Positions 1 to 5,269 of a stretch of DNA of 7,847 nt are shown here, one piece after another (positions within the stretch are counted from its first letter, which is position 1; the number at the start of each line of letters is the position of its first letter). The DNA comes from an uncultured Planctomycetota bacterium (GTDB lineage: Bacteria; Planctomycetota; Planctomycetia; Pirellulales; Thermoguttaceae). The notes beneath the pieces were generated by a model. That model saw only the letters and a program-made list of their open reading frames with translations, was not told the origin of the DNA and ran no database searches. The DNA lies in the NCBI GenBank assembly GCA_902797455.1, contig CADBTE010000099.1, forward strand, positions 1 to 7,847. Reading direction: 5' to 3'. The position numbers and the translations under genes were made by a program.

Positions 1-26
1 CGTATACGATGATCGTGATTGAGTAA
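1..26 (+). other. possible 3' end of an upstream gene
   Basis: An intrinsic terminator at 51-92 implies a + strand transcript entering from the left. All three forward frames close within 26 bases: TGA at 10-12, TGA at 20-22 and TAA at 24-26. The last would give an ending ...YTMIVIE, which reads like ordinary protein, but seven residues cannot identify a gene or settle the frame. Confidence 0.25.
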
Positions 27-50
27 TGGGAGGGAAGCCCAGATCAATGA

Positions 51-92
51 AATCCCCGAACCGGCCCGGCGGACGGTTTCGGGGATTTTTTT
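51..92 (+). terminator. intrinsic terminator of the upstream gene
   Basis: The left arm ATCCCCGAACCG (52-63) pairs with CGGTTTCGGGGAT (74-86), with one bulged base, around a GC-rich 10-nt loop. A run of seven T follows (86-92). This is a classical Rho-independent terminator for + strand transcription entering from the left. The A-rich 5' side is short, so activity on the - strand would be weaker. Confidence 0.85.
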
Positions 93-212
93 GGGGCTGG
101 CGTGGGCGGCCCGCGTAACAAATTAGGGCAAATAAGCCCTTCCGTGCGGCTGGCGGAAAAATTTTCTAAAGGTTAGTGAATTCTGTTTGGATCTTCCCTA
201 TTATTACATTGT
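93..212. other. upstream non-coding region of the first reader gene
   Basis: No convincing gene is seen here. A small hairpin, AGGGC (125-129) with GCCCT (136-140), has no T tract. From about CGGCTG (148-153) and CTAAAG (166-171) onward the sequence can be loosely aligned with 1481-1507 upstream of the second reader gene, so homology of the two units probably starts near here. A TATTAT at 199-204 could serve as a -10 box, but no good -35 lies at the right distance. Confidence 0.4.
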
Positions 213-222
213 GTGATACCAC
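213..222. promoter_or_regulatory. conserved palindrome, candidate operator (copy 1)
   Basis: GTGATACCAC differs at one base from the perfect palindrome GTGGTACCAC. It starts 104 nt before the start codon at 317. The downstream paralog has GTGGTACTAC starting 108 nt before its own start, again one base away from the same palindrome but at the mirror position. Conservation of the symmetric core and spacing, where the flanks have diverged, suggests a protein-binding site. No experimental match is known to me. Confidence 0.4.
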
Positions 223-254
223 GAGTTAAACGGCATTCCGAGAACCTTGGCGCG

Positions 255-276
255 CCGCGGCTGTGGTTTCGCGCGG
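255..276 (+). promoter_or_regulatory. GC hairpin in the 5' leader (copy 1)
   Basis: CCGCG (255-259) can pair with CGCGG (272-276), or CGCGC (251-255) with GCGCG (271-275). The equivalent place before the second paralog holds a 6-bp CCGCGC/GCGCGG stem. In both leaders the stem is followed by an AATAACACAAACCAT-like block (281-297 here). The hairpin ends about 40 nt before the start codon, so it could act in mRNA stability or translation control. The stem is short. Confidence 0.35.
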
Positions 277-302
277 GAATTCAATAACACAAACCATTCA
301 GT

Positions 303-308
303 AGGAGG
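303..308 (+). promoter_or_regulatory. strong ribosome binding site of the first reader gene
   Basis: AGGAGG lies 8 nt before the ATG at 317. It fixes that start and predicts strong translation, unlike the second paralog, which has only a weak AAGAG-like site. Confidence 0.85.
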
Positions 309-316
309 ATTTTCAA

Positions 317-1246
317 ATGGCTGCTAACAAGAACAACAATCAGACCAACCCGATCAATGATCAGTTCAATCACATCAAGGCCTGCATGGCAGCGGGTGTA
401 TACTGGGGTGTGTCGCGGCCGCTCGTCTATCGTACTAGGATCGAAGGGTGCCTAGACTTAATAAGGAACCATCTAGCTGGGATAACGGACAAAGACGAGC
501 TGACCAATGCGTTGAAGTCCGTCTGCTGGCAGATCGTCATCGCGAAAGGTTATGGAACGACCGCTCCGAAGAATAAAATCTGCGTAATAACAAAGGATTC
601 CGCGGACATTCTGATTGACGCGATGGAGAAAGCTGTTGGTTCGTCCGGTTTTTCCATAAAACCCGATGATATTTTCGATTATGATGAGCATAAAACCGTA
701 AAATCTTTGTTGGCTGATCTGCGCGATTATTACGCCGATGCCCCCGCTCATAACATAATAATCAACCGTTCTCCGAAAATGTATTCCTACCGGGCGGATC
801 GCTGGGATGCAGATATCGCTGATGGTATCATGGCGATCGACGAGCCCCTGCTCGGTGATCTGTCAAGTTTGTCCGACGAGGACATCGAGTCGAAGATGAG
901 TATTCGACACAAGCGCACCCCCTGGGAATGGTCAAACCCGTTAAAGGATTTGGCTCGCAATATTCGTAAAGGCGACATCATCATCGCACGAGAAGGGGGA
1001 AAAAAAGTATTAGGATTCGGAGTTGTGAAGAGTGACTACTACTACGACACAAACGCCCGCGATTTTAAGCATCGCCGTGAAGTTGAGTGGACAGAAAGAC
1101 CCCGTGAACCCATGGATTATAATGTTCGCTATATGCTGGCCGGAGGAAACCGAAAAATAAGAATCATCGACGTCAGGTCCCTTTACCGGATGTTTGCCAA
1201 AAAACTGGGCATCGCCAGTTGTAATAAGACCCTTAATCAGCCCTGA
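317..1246 (+). CDS. standalone McrB-like EVE/PUA-fold reader protein, copy 1
   Basis: This 309-aa protein has no signal peptide or membrane segment, so it is probably cytoplasmic. Residues 1-40 are an Asn-rich variable tail. Residues 41-150 look mostly helical (IEGCLDLIRNHLAGITDKDEL, then a CWQIVIAKG segment) and I do not recognise them. Residues about 158-262 resemble the EVE/YTH-like domain seen at the N terminus of many McrB-type GTPases: W163, LGDLSSLS at 179-186, LARNIRKGDIIIAR at 212-225, VLGFGVV at 231-237, YYYD at 241-244, and FKHRREVEW at 250-258. Such domains bind modified bases in DNA or RNA; binding by this protein is inferred. There is no AAA+ Walker motif and no nuclease motif I can see. 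A C-terminal extension of about 45 residues ends the protein. It is visibly more AT-rich than the - strand operon. It has its own leader and terminator, so it is probably monocistronic. The family assignment is by eye; the reading frame is secure. Confidence 0.85.
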   Translation: MAANKNNNQTNPINDQFNHIKACMAAGVYWGVSRPLVYRTRIEGCLDLIRNHLAGITDKDELTNALKSVCWQIVIAKGYGTTAPKNKICVITKDSADILIDAMEKAVGSSGFSIKPDDIFDYDEHKTVKSLLADLRDYYADAPAHNIIINRSPKMYSYRADRWDADIADGIMAIDEPLLGDLSSLSDEDIESKMSIRHKRTPWEWSNPLKDLARNIRKGDIIIAREGGKKVLGFGVVKSDYYYDTNARDFKHRREVEWTERPREPMDYNVRYMLAGGNRKIRIIDVRSLYRMFAKKLGIASCNKTLNQP

Positions 1247-1321
1247 TTGAGCAAACATCGAAATCGCCCCGGCAGAGGTATCTCCGCGCGCTGACGCTGT
1301 TCGTTCGATTCGTCCTCATTA

Positions 1322-1358
1322 AAAGTCAAGGCACCGCTTTTGGCGGTGCCTTGACTTT
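1322..1358 (+). terminator. hairpin terminator of the first reader gene
   Basis: A perfect 16-bp stem (1322-1337 with 1343-1358) closes a TTTTG loop; the A-rich base of the 5' arm and the T-rich base of the 3' arm make it plausible in both directions. The 25-nt core (1328-1352, arms GGCACCGC/GCGGTGCC) differs by one loop base from the core at 2660-2684 after the second paralog. The downstream T tract is short, so its strength is inferred from the long stem. Confidence 0.8.
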
Positions 1359-1534
1359 GTCATCTGCGCTGTTTAACGCCGATCCGGACGGTGAGGTACT
1401 TTTTCATCCGGTTTGCTCCATCAAATGGCAAGTCTGATCATACGGAAATTCTCAAAACGATGCCCCCTTCCCTTTGCCGGTCGGCTGAAGTAAGATAATC
1501 GCTAAAGATTTTAGATACGGGCCTTTGCTGATTC
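1359..1534. other. intergenic region between the two reader genes
   Basis: This region holds no intact gene. On the - strand it contains a probable decayed sialidase-type 3' end (listed separately, 1360-1482). Similarity to the first reader's upstream DNA begins around CTAAAG at 1502-1507. The stretch 1247-1321, before the terminator, shows nothing I can identify and does not resemble the corresponding stretch after the second reader. Confidence 0.5.
1360..1482 (-). pseudogene. decayed 3' end of a sialidase-type gene
   Basis: Read on the - strand, this stretch gives DRQREGGIVLRISV, an in-frame TGA (1438-1440), then FDGANRMKKYLTVRIGVKQ before a TGA at 1360-1362. The intact sialidase-like protein at 2716-3993 ends DRQTGELVITYV...YNGYKTREYVTVRIDVNK. 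YLTVRIGVK matches YVTVRIDVN, DRQ is kept, and at DNA level CGGACGGTGA (1385-1394) is identical in both places. Each piece lies convergently just after a near-identical terminator. I infer a relic of a duplicated or neighbouring sialidase-type gene, cut off near 1480-1500 where the leader of the second reader begins. The match is short, so chance cannot be excluded without an alignment. Confidence 0.5.
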
Positions 1535-1571
1535 TTGACTTTCGTTGTAGAATGTGGTACTACAGTATAAG
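1535..1571 (+). promoter_or_regulatory. candidate promoter of the second reader gene
   Basis: TTGACT (1535-1540) is a good -35 match. Possible -10 boxes are TACTAC (1558-1563, spacing 17), TACAGT (1561-1566, spacing 20) and TATAAG (1566-1571, better paired with TTGTAG at 1545-1550, spacing 15). The palindrome at 1554-1563 lies between or over these elements, where a bound repressor would block polymerase. The exact pair cannot be settled by eye. Confidence 0.4.
1554..1563. promoter_or_regulatory. conserved palindrome, candidate operator (copy 2)
   Basis: GTGGTACTAC, extended to TGTGGTACTACA (1553-1564), is a 12-nt inverted repeat with one G/T mismatch. It corresponds to GTGATACCAC at 213-222 and starts 108 nt before the start codon at 1662, against 104 nt for copy 1. 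It sits inside the best promoter candidate. Confidence 0.4.
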
Positions 1572-1596
1572 GGCACGTTGAGAAAACATTCATCAG

Positions 1597-1620
1597 CCGC
1601 GCCGGTACCCTTTCGCGCGG
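1597..1620 (+). promoter_or_regulatory. GC hairpin in the 5' leader (copy 2)
   Basis: CCGCGC (1597-1602) pairs with GCGCGG (1615-1620) around a 12-nt loop. An ATAACACAAAACCATCCA block follows (1628-1645), nearly the same as the one after the hairpin of copy 1. Hairpin plus block is the best-conserved part of the two leaders. Confidence 0.4.
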
Positions 1621-1661
1621 TTGTTCCATAACACAAAACCATCCATCAAGAGATTGCCGCG

Positions 1662-2561
1662 ATGATCCCGTATGTGAATACCATTTGCTTCGCCCATATC
1701 AAAGACCGCCTGGAAACCGGCAGATTTTGGGGTTTGCACTCCCCCATCACTCCTTTCCAGGTCGATGGGTGTCTCGACTTGATATCCGACTATATCACGG
1801 GAATAACAGACAAAGAACAGCTGGTGAACGCGCTGAGATCCATCTGCTGGCAGATCGTTATCGGGAAGAAATCCGGAACGAACGATCAGGAAAGCGGCGG
1901 GCACGTCCTTTCTAAACAGACCGTGGAAAAACTCTTCGACGCGATGAATACCGCCATTAAATCTTCCGGGGTTTCCGTAAAACCCCGCGAGATTTTCGAT
2001 TATGACGATCATAGAACCATCAAATCTTTCTTCGATGACCTGCTGGGTTTTTACCACGGTTCCTTCGCGAAAAAATTTTTCATCAACCGCTCTCCGAAAA
2101 TGTATTCCTATCGGGCCGAACGCTGGGAAGAAGACCTTCTCGACGGCGTCCTAGCGATTGATGAGCCCCTGCTCGGCAACCTCGCCAAGTTGTCTGACAA
2201 GACCATCGATTCAAAGCTCGCTCTTGAGCACCCGCGCCGTCTGTGGGAATTCACCTCTCCGCTGAAAGATCTGGCTCGGAACATTCGCAAAGGCGATATC
2301 ATTATCGCGCGGCAGGGGAAAACAAAGGTTTTGGGATTCGGGGTTGTTAAGGGCGACTACTATTACGACAAAGGCGTTGGCGGCTTTAAGCACCGCCGTG
2401 AGGTTCAGTGGACGAAAAAAAATATTGCCCCCATCGATGACAATTATAGCTATGTGCTGGGCAGCGGAAGCCGCAAGATAAGACGCATCAACCTTAAGCC
2501 CCTTTACCGGATGCTTGCCTATCGGCTTAATATCGCCAGCTGCAAAAAGGCCCTTCAATAG
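1662..2561 (+). CDS. standalone McrB-like EVE/PUA-fold reader protein, copy 2
   Basis: This 299-aa paralog of the 317-1246 product is clearly more than half identical to it by eye; only the first 30 or so residues and a loop at about 69-85 differ strongly. The N-terminal half (34-140) is of unknown function. INRSPKMYSYRA (141-152) is the same as in copy 1 and leads into the EVE-like domain: W155, LGNLAKLS (171-178), LARNIRKGDIIIAR (204-217), VLGFGVV (223-229), YYYD (233-236), and FKHRREVQW (242-250). No AAA+ or nuclease motif is seen. The predicted role, binding a modified base in nucleic acid, comes from the domain type only. The ribosome binding site is weak (AAGAG at 1648-1652, about 9 nt upstream), and no better ATG is in frame upstream, so this start is kept. 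Retention of nearly all core motifs suggests both copies are functional. Confidence 0.85.
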   Translation: MIPYVNTICFAHIKDRLETGRFWGLHSPITPFQVDGCLDLISDYITGITDKEQLVNALRSICWQIVIGKKSGTNDQESGGHVLSKQTVEKLFDAMNTAIKSSGVSVKPREIFDYDDHRTIKSFFDDLLGFYHGSFAKKFFINRSPKMYSYRAERWEEDLLDGVLAIDEPLLGNLAKLSDKTIDSKLALEHPRRLWEFTSPLKDLARNIRKGDIIIARQGKTKVLGFGVVKGDYYYDKGVGGFKHRREVQWTKKNIAPIDDNYSYVLGSGSRKIRRINLKPLYRMLAYRLNIASCKKALQ

Positions 2562-2656
2562 ATCCCCGTCTTGATGGAACACGCCTCGGGAAACGGTCCC
2601 GCGCCGAGTATCGTCCCGTGCCGTCCGTTGTTCCTTCAAGCCGCCGTCCTCCAAAG

Positions 2657-2687
2657 AGAAAGGCACCGCTTTGGGCGGTGCCTTTCT
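2657..2687. terminator. bidirectional hairpin between convergent genes
   Basis: AGAAAGGCACCGC (2657-2669) pairs perfectly with GCGGTGCCTTTCT (2675-2687), 13 bp around a TTTGG loop. T-rich sequence follows the stem on both strands. It lies between the stop of the second reader (2561) and the stop of the last operon gene (2716), so it probably ends transcription from both sides. The core is almost identical to the terminator at 1322-1358. Confidence 0.8.
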
Positions 2688-2715
2688 TCGATAAAGCGCG
2701 GCGCGAAACGTTCCG

Positions 2716-3993
2716 CTATTTGTTCACGTCGATTCGGACGGTGACGTATTCCCGGGTTTTGTATCCGTTGTACCCCCGGACGTAGGTAATCACCAGCTCG
2801 CCGGTCTGGCGGTCTTCGTAGACGCCGCTGTGACAGCAGGCCAGGGGGAGGCGGTCTTTGTCGGCTTCCCCGATCTTGTCAATGGTCAGAAGCGAGTCCT
2901 TTTTGAGCTGCAGCGTTTCGGGGTCGACCTCGCCGAAGATCAGCGGGTGGCGGGGGTCGTTCCCCCGGCAGTTCGACTCAGATATATTCCCGATCCAGAA
3001 GCCGCGGCCGCTGCTGTGGCGAAAGAGAACCGACATCGACGACGGGGAAAAGAACTTCTCTCCTGTGTCGTAAGTCCAGGGCTGGGGGTCGGACCAATGG
3101 TATCCGCCGTCTTCAGAAATGGAATACCAGCGGTAACTGGGGATCTCGCAGTTGGGGTCCCCTCCCCCGCCGTTGCTCCCGCGCATGACCGCCAAAAGGC
3201 GGCCGTCCGGCGCTTCGTAAAGGGTCGGTTCGATCATCCCCCGCGTGGAGCGCGCCAGGTCGATCCGGATCCGCTGCGAGCGTTCCCACTGGTATTTTTC
3301 CTTCTCGGCGTTCCACGTCCCGATCAGAAAGATCGCGTCGGTCCATGAGAGGATATTGTTCGGGCGGTACCATTTTCCGTTCGGGTCGTCGGAAAGCACC
3401 GTCATCTGGGCGGGGATCAGAAGCTTTCCCCCCTTGGTGAAAAACGGAATCGACCCCTTATCGCCGAGATAGAACGAGTTGCGCCCGATGATCATATCGT
3501 CGAACGGACGCCCTTTCGTGTACCCGTCCCCCCCGGTCATCGGCTCGTCATAGGCCCACGTTTTGCCGCCGTCGAGCGATACCCGGAAGCGAAGGTAATA
3601 AAGCTCCTGCCCCTCCTCCGGCTCGACGATCGACGGGTCGAGCCCCTCGGTGTCGAGCGCGTTGAGCACCCCGACAAACCGGCCGCTGTCCGGGTCGCAG
3701 GCGGCCATCGGCGTCTCGCGCCGAAAGCCGTAGGGGAGCCCCTCCAAGTAATCGGGGGTCATCGGGGAGCGCTGCCAGGTCTTGCCGTTATCGGTCGAAA
3801 GCTCCGAAAGGTGAGATCCCCCGCGCATGACGGTCCCGGTCTTTTCGACGTAGACCGCGTTGTACCAGGGGGGCGCCTCGGACAGAGTGGTCCGCGAGAC
3901 CATCTCGGCGCCGGATAGGCGCGCGCCGAAAAAGACAGTCCCGGCGAGAAGCGCCGCGGCGGCAAAAGTCATTTTTGAGGAAACAAAGGGCAT
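2716..3993 (-). CDS. secreted sialidase-like (BNR/Asp-box) protein
   Basis: A protein of about 425 aa with an N-terminal signal peptide (hydrophobic AAAALLAGTVFFG, probable cleavage after LSGA near residue 29), so it is exported. Three Asp boxes are visible: STDNGKTW (66-73), SLDGGKTW (139-146) and SEDGGYHW (293-300), which with the length fit a six-bladed sialidase-type propeller. IEPTLYEAPDGRLLAVMR (254-271) resembles the Glu/Arg segment of sialidases. I see no FRIP motif, so true sialidase activity is not assured. The start at 3993 is preferred over ATG 4008 because AAAGG (4001-4005) lies 7 nt before it, while 4008 has no good site. It is the last gene of the - strand operon, 73 bp after the preceding stop (58 bp from the 4008 start). 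The substrate is unknown; it presumably acts on the same glycan as its neighbours. Confidence 0.85.
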   Translation of the reverse strand: MPFVSSKMTFAAAALLAGTVFFGARLSGAEMVSRTTLSEAPPWYNAVYVEKTGTVMRGGSHLSELSTDNGKTWQRSPMTPDYLEGLPYGFRRETPMAACDPDSGRFVGVLNALDTEGLDPSIVEPEEGQELYYLRFRVSLDGGKTWAYDEPMTGGDGYTKGRPFDDMIIGRNSFYLGDKGSIPFFTKGGKLLIPAQMTVLSDDPNGKWYRPNNILSWTDAIFLIGTWNAEKEKYQWERSQRIRIDLARSTRGMIEPTLYEAPDGRLLAVMRGSNGGGGDPNCEIPSYRWYSISEDGGYHWSDPQPWTYDTGEKFFSPSSMSVLFRHSSGRGFWIGNISESNCRGNDPRHPLIFGEVDPETLQLKKDSLLTIDKIGEADKDRLPLACCHSGVYEDRQTGELVITYVRGYNGYKTREYVTVRIDVNK

Positions 3994-4066
3994 GGTTCCG
4001 CCTTTCATGCTAAAGGGCTTTCGTGTTATAGGACACCCCCATTCGAGAAAACGATCAGACAGCCGT

Positions 4067-5194
4067 TTATTGGAAGGGAATCCACTCGATTTGGCCGTCG
4101 TCCTTCACGCGGAATTTCCGGGCGCGGATGTTCGAGCCATCCCCTTCCTCGTAGTAAACGAAGAGGGTCGAGCCGTCGTTGAGCGTCACCATCGAGGGGT
4201 AGGCGCCCAGATGGGAATCGACCGTGACCGGCGCCGACCAGGTTTCGCCGCAATCGGCACTGACGCGCAGCGTGGTCGACCACGGGATCACGCCCTCGCC
4301 GGGAATCGGATTCGGGCCGGTTCGGGTTCCCAGAACATAAAAGTGATTCGGCGTCTCGTACAGATAGGGGCAGTGGCCGGAAAAGCCGGTGCTCTCGGCC
4401 GTGCTCCAGGAATCCCCGTTATCGGTCGAGACCGAGCGCGCCATCGGGAGCTGGCCGACCCCTTCGCGGTGCCGCATCAGCGCCAAGAGCGACCCGTCCG
4501 GCCGCTGGATGACGTCGGTCTCGGCGTCGACGAGCATCTCGCCGGACGGGATCACGACCGGACGCCAGGTCGAGCCGGCGTCGTCGGAAACCGCCACCGC
4601 CGCTTCCCAATCGGGCTCCTCGCTGTAGAGGCCGACGATCCATCGGCCGCCGTTAAGAACCCGAATCGGCGCGGAGCACCAGAACCGGTCCGAGATCGGC
4701 GTCGGCTCCGACCAGGTCTGGCCGTTGTCGGTGGAGCGGATATACCACGTGCCGAGTTTCCGATACCATTTGCTCGGATCGACCGGCTTGTCGAGCAGGA
4801 AGAAGTTGCACAGAACCGTTCCGTCGTCCAAGACCGTCACCGACGGGTCGCGGTCGTCGAAGGGGGAATCGAAAACCACAAACGGCTGCGACCACGTTTT
4901 TCCCTCATCGCTGGAATAACAGCCGGAAACCCGGCCGCCGGTTTTGAAGATCGCCGCGTTCGGAAAAGCCACATGGCCGTAGCCGTCGTAAAATACACAG
5001 AACAGCCGCCCGTCCTTGAGCCGGACGACGTCGGGGAACGCCTCGTACGCCCCCGCGCCGCCGTCACGCGTGACGCAGACATAATCAACCCCCTCGGTCA
5101 GTTCGGGGGCGCCGGATGGCTCATCGGCCGAGGCGGCGAGAAACGACCATCCCGCCAGCACAAGCGCGGCGGCCGCCATGGGAAACATCTTCAT
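4067..5194 (-). CDS. secreted BNR-repeat protein, sialidase superfamily
   Basis: A 375-aa exported protein: signal peptide 1-23 with an ASA cleavage site before DEP. Five Asp boxes mark a sialidase-fold propeller: SSDEGKTW (94-101), STDNGQTW (154-161), SDDAGSTW (203-210), STDNGDSW (256-263) and SADCGETW (312-319). Other family-like segments are DRDPSVTVLDDGTVL (114-128), ETDVIQRPDGSLLALMR (225-241) and AYPSMVTLNDGSTLFVYYEE (331-350). R241 and R291 could be two arginines of a substrate triad, but where GH33 enzymes have F/YRIP this protein reads YEAFP (50-54), so the first arginine is missing. That argues against ordinary sialic acid recognition. Gene order and spacing (75 bp after the stop of the 507-aa gene) point to an operon. 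It differs from the following BNR protein in length and box number, so the two are not a recent duplication. Confidence 0.88.
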   Translation of the reverse strand: MKMFPMAAAALVLAGWSFLAASADEPSGAPELTEGVDYVCVTRDGGAGAYEAFPDVVRLKDGRLFCVFYDGYGHVAFPNAAIFKTGGRVSGCYSSDEGKTWSQPFVVFDSPFDDRDPSVTVLDDGTVLCNFFLLDKPVDPSKWYRKLGTWYIRSTDNGQTWSEPTPISDRFWCSAPIRVLNGGRWIVGLYSEEPDWEAAVAVSDDAGSTWRPVVIPSGEMLVDAETDVIQRPDGSLLALMRHREGVGQLPMARSVSTDNGDSWSTAESTGFSGHCPYLYETPNHFYVLGTRTGPNPIPGEGVIPWSTTLRVSADCGETWSAPVTVDSHLGAYPSMVTLNDGSTLFVYYEEGDGSNIRARKFRVKDDGQIEWIPFQ

Positions 5195-5269
5195 ATCACC
5201 TCTCCTTTATTTGTTTGTGCCAATATTTAATATTCGATTTCTTCCCCGTATTATCGGGTCAATGGAAAA
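5195..5269. other. AT-rich intergenic gap inside the operon
   Basis: This gap holds an AATATT-T-AATATT inverted repeat (5222-5234) and a small CCCG/CGGG hairpin (5245-5258) without a T tract. These could allow an internal promoter or mild attenuation, but neither is strong and I would not break the operon here. Confidence 0.3.
5197..5207 (-). promoter_or_regulatory. strong ribosome binding site of the 375-aa BNR gene
   Basis: On the - strand AAGGAG (5202-5207) followed by AGGTGAT runs directly up to the ATG at 5194. It is close to the full anti-Shine-Dalgarno complement with a small insertion, and it fixes the start. Confidence 0.8.

Noticed and set aside
93..160. A second sialidase-type relic before the first reader gene
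   Set aside because: The - strand gives fragments such as ALICYAGR with only a loose resemblance to the sialidase end; too weak to claim.
120..300. Riboswitch or other known structured RNA in the leader
   Set aside because: Only short stems are visible and no known riboswitch core could be recognised.
1438..1629. Small - strand open frame (63 codons) as a separate gene
   Set aside because: Its beginning is the leader of the second reader read backwards, and its end fits better as part of the sialidase-type relic.
1593..2057. Open frame of 154 codons on the - strand
   Set aside because: It is antisense to the second reader gene; a similar antisense frame opposite the first reader (473-751) exists only because the two coding strands are homologous.
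317..2561. The two + strand genes as a toxin-antitoxin pair
   Set aside because: They are paralogs of about 300 aa with separate leaders and terminators, not a small overlapping pair with different folds.
3860..5230. Long open frame of 456 codons on the + strand
   Set aside because: It lies opposite two convincing Asp-box genes, is Arg/Gly/Pro-rich with no recognisable domain, and is explained by the high GC content of those genes.
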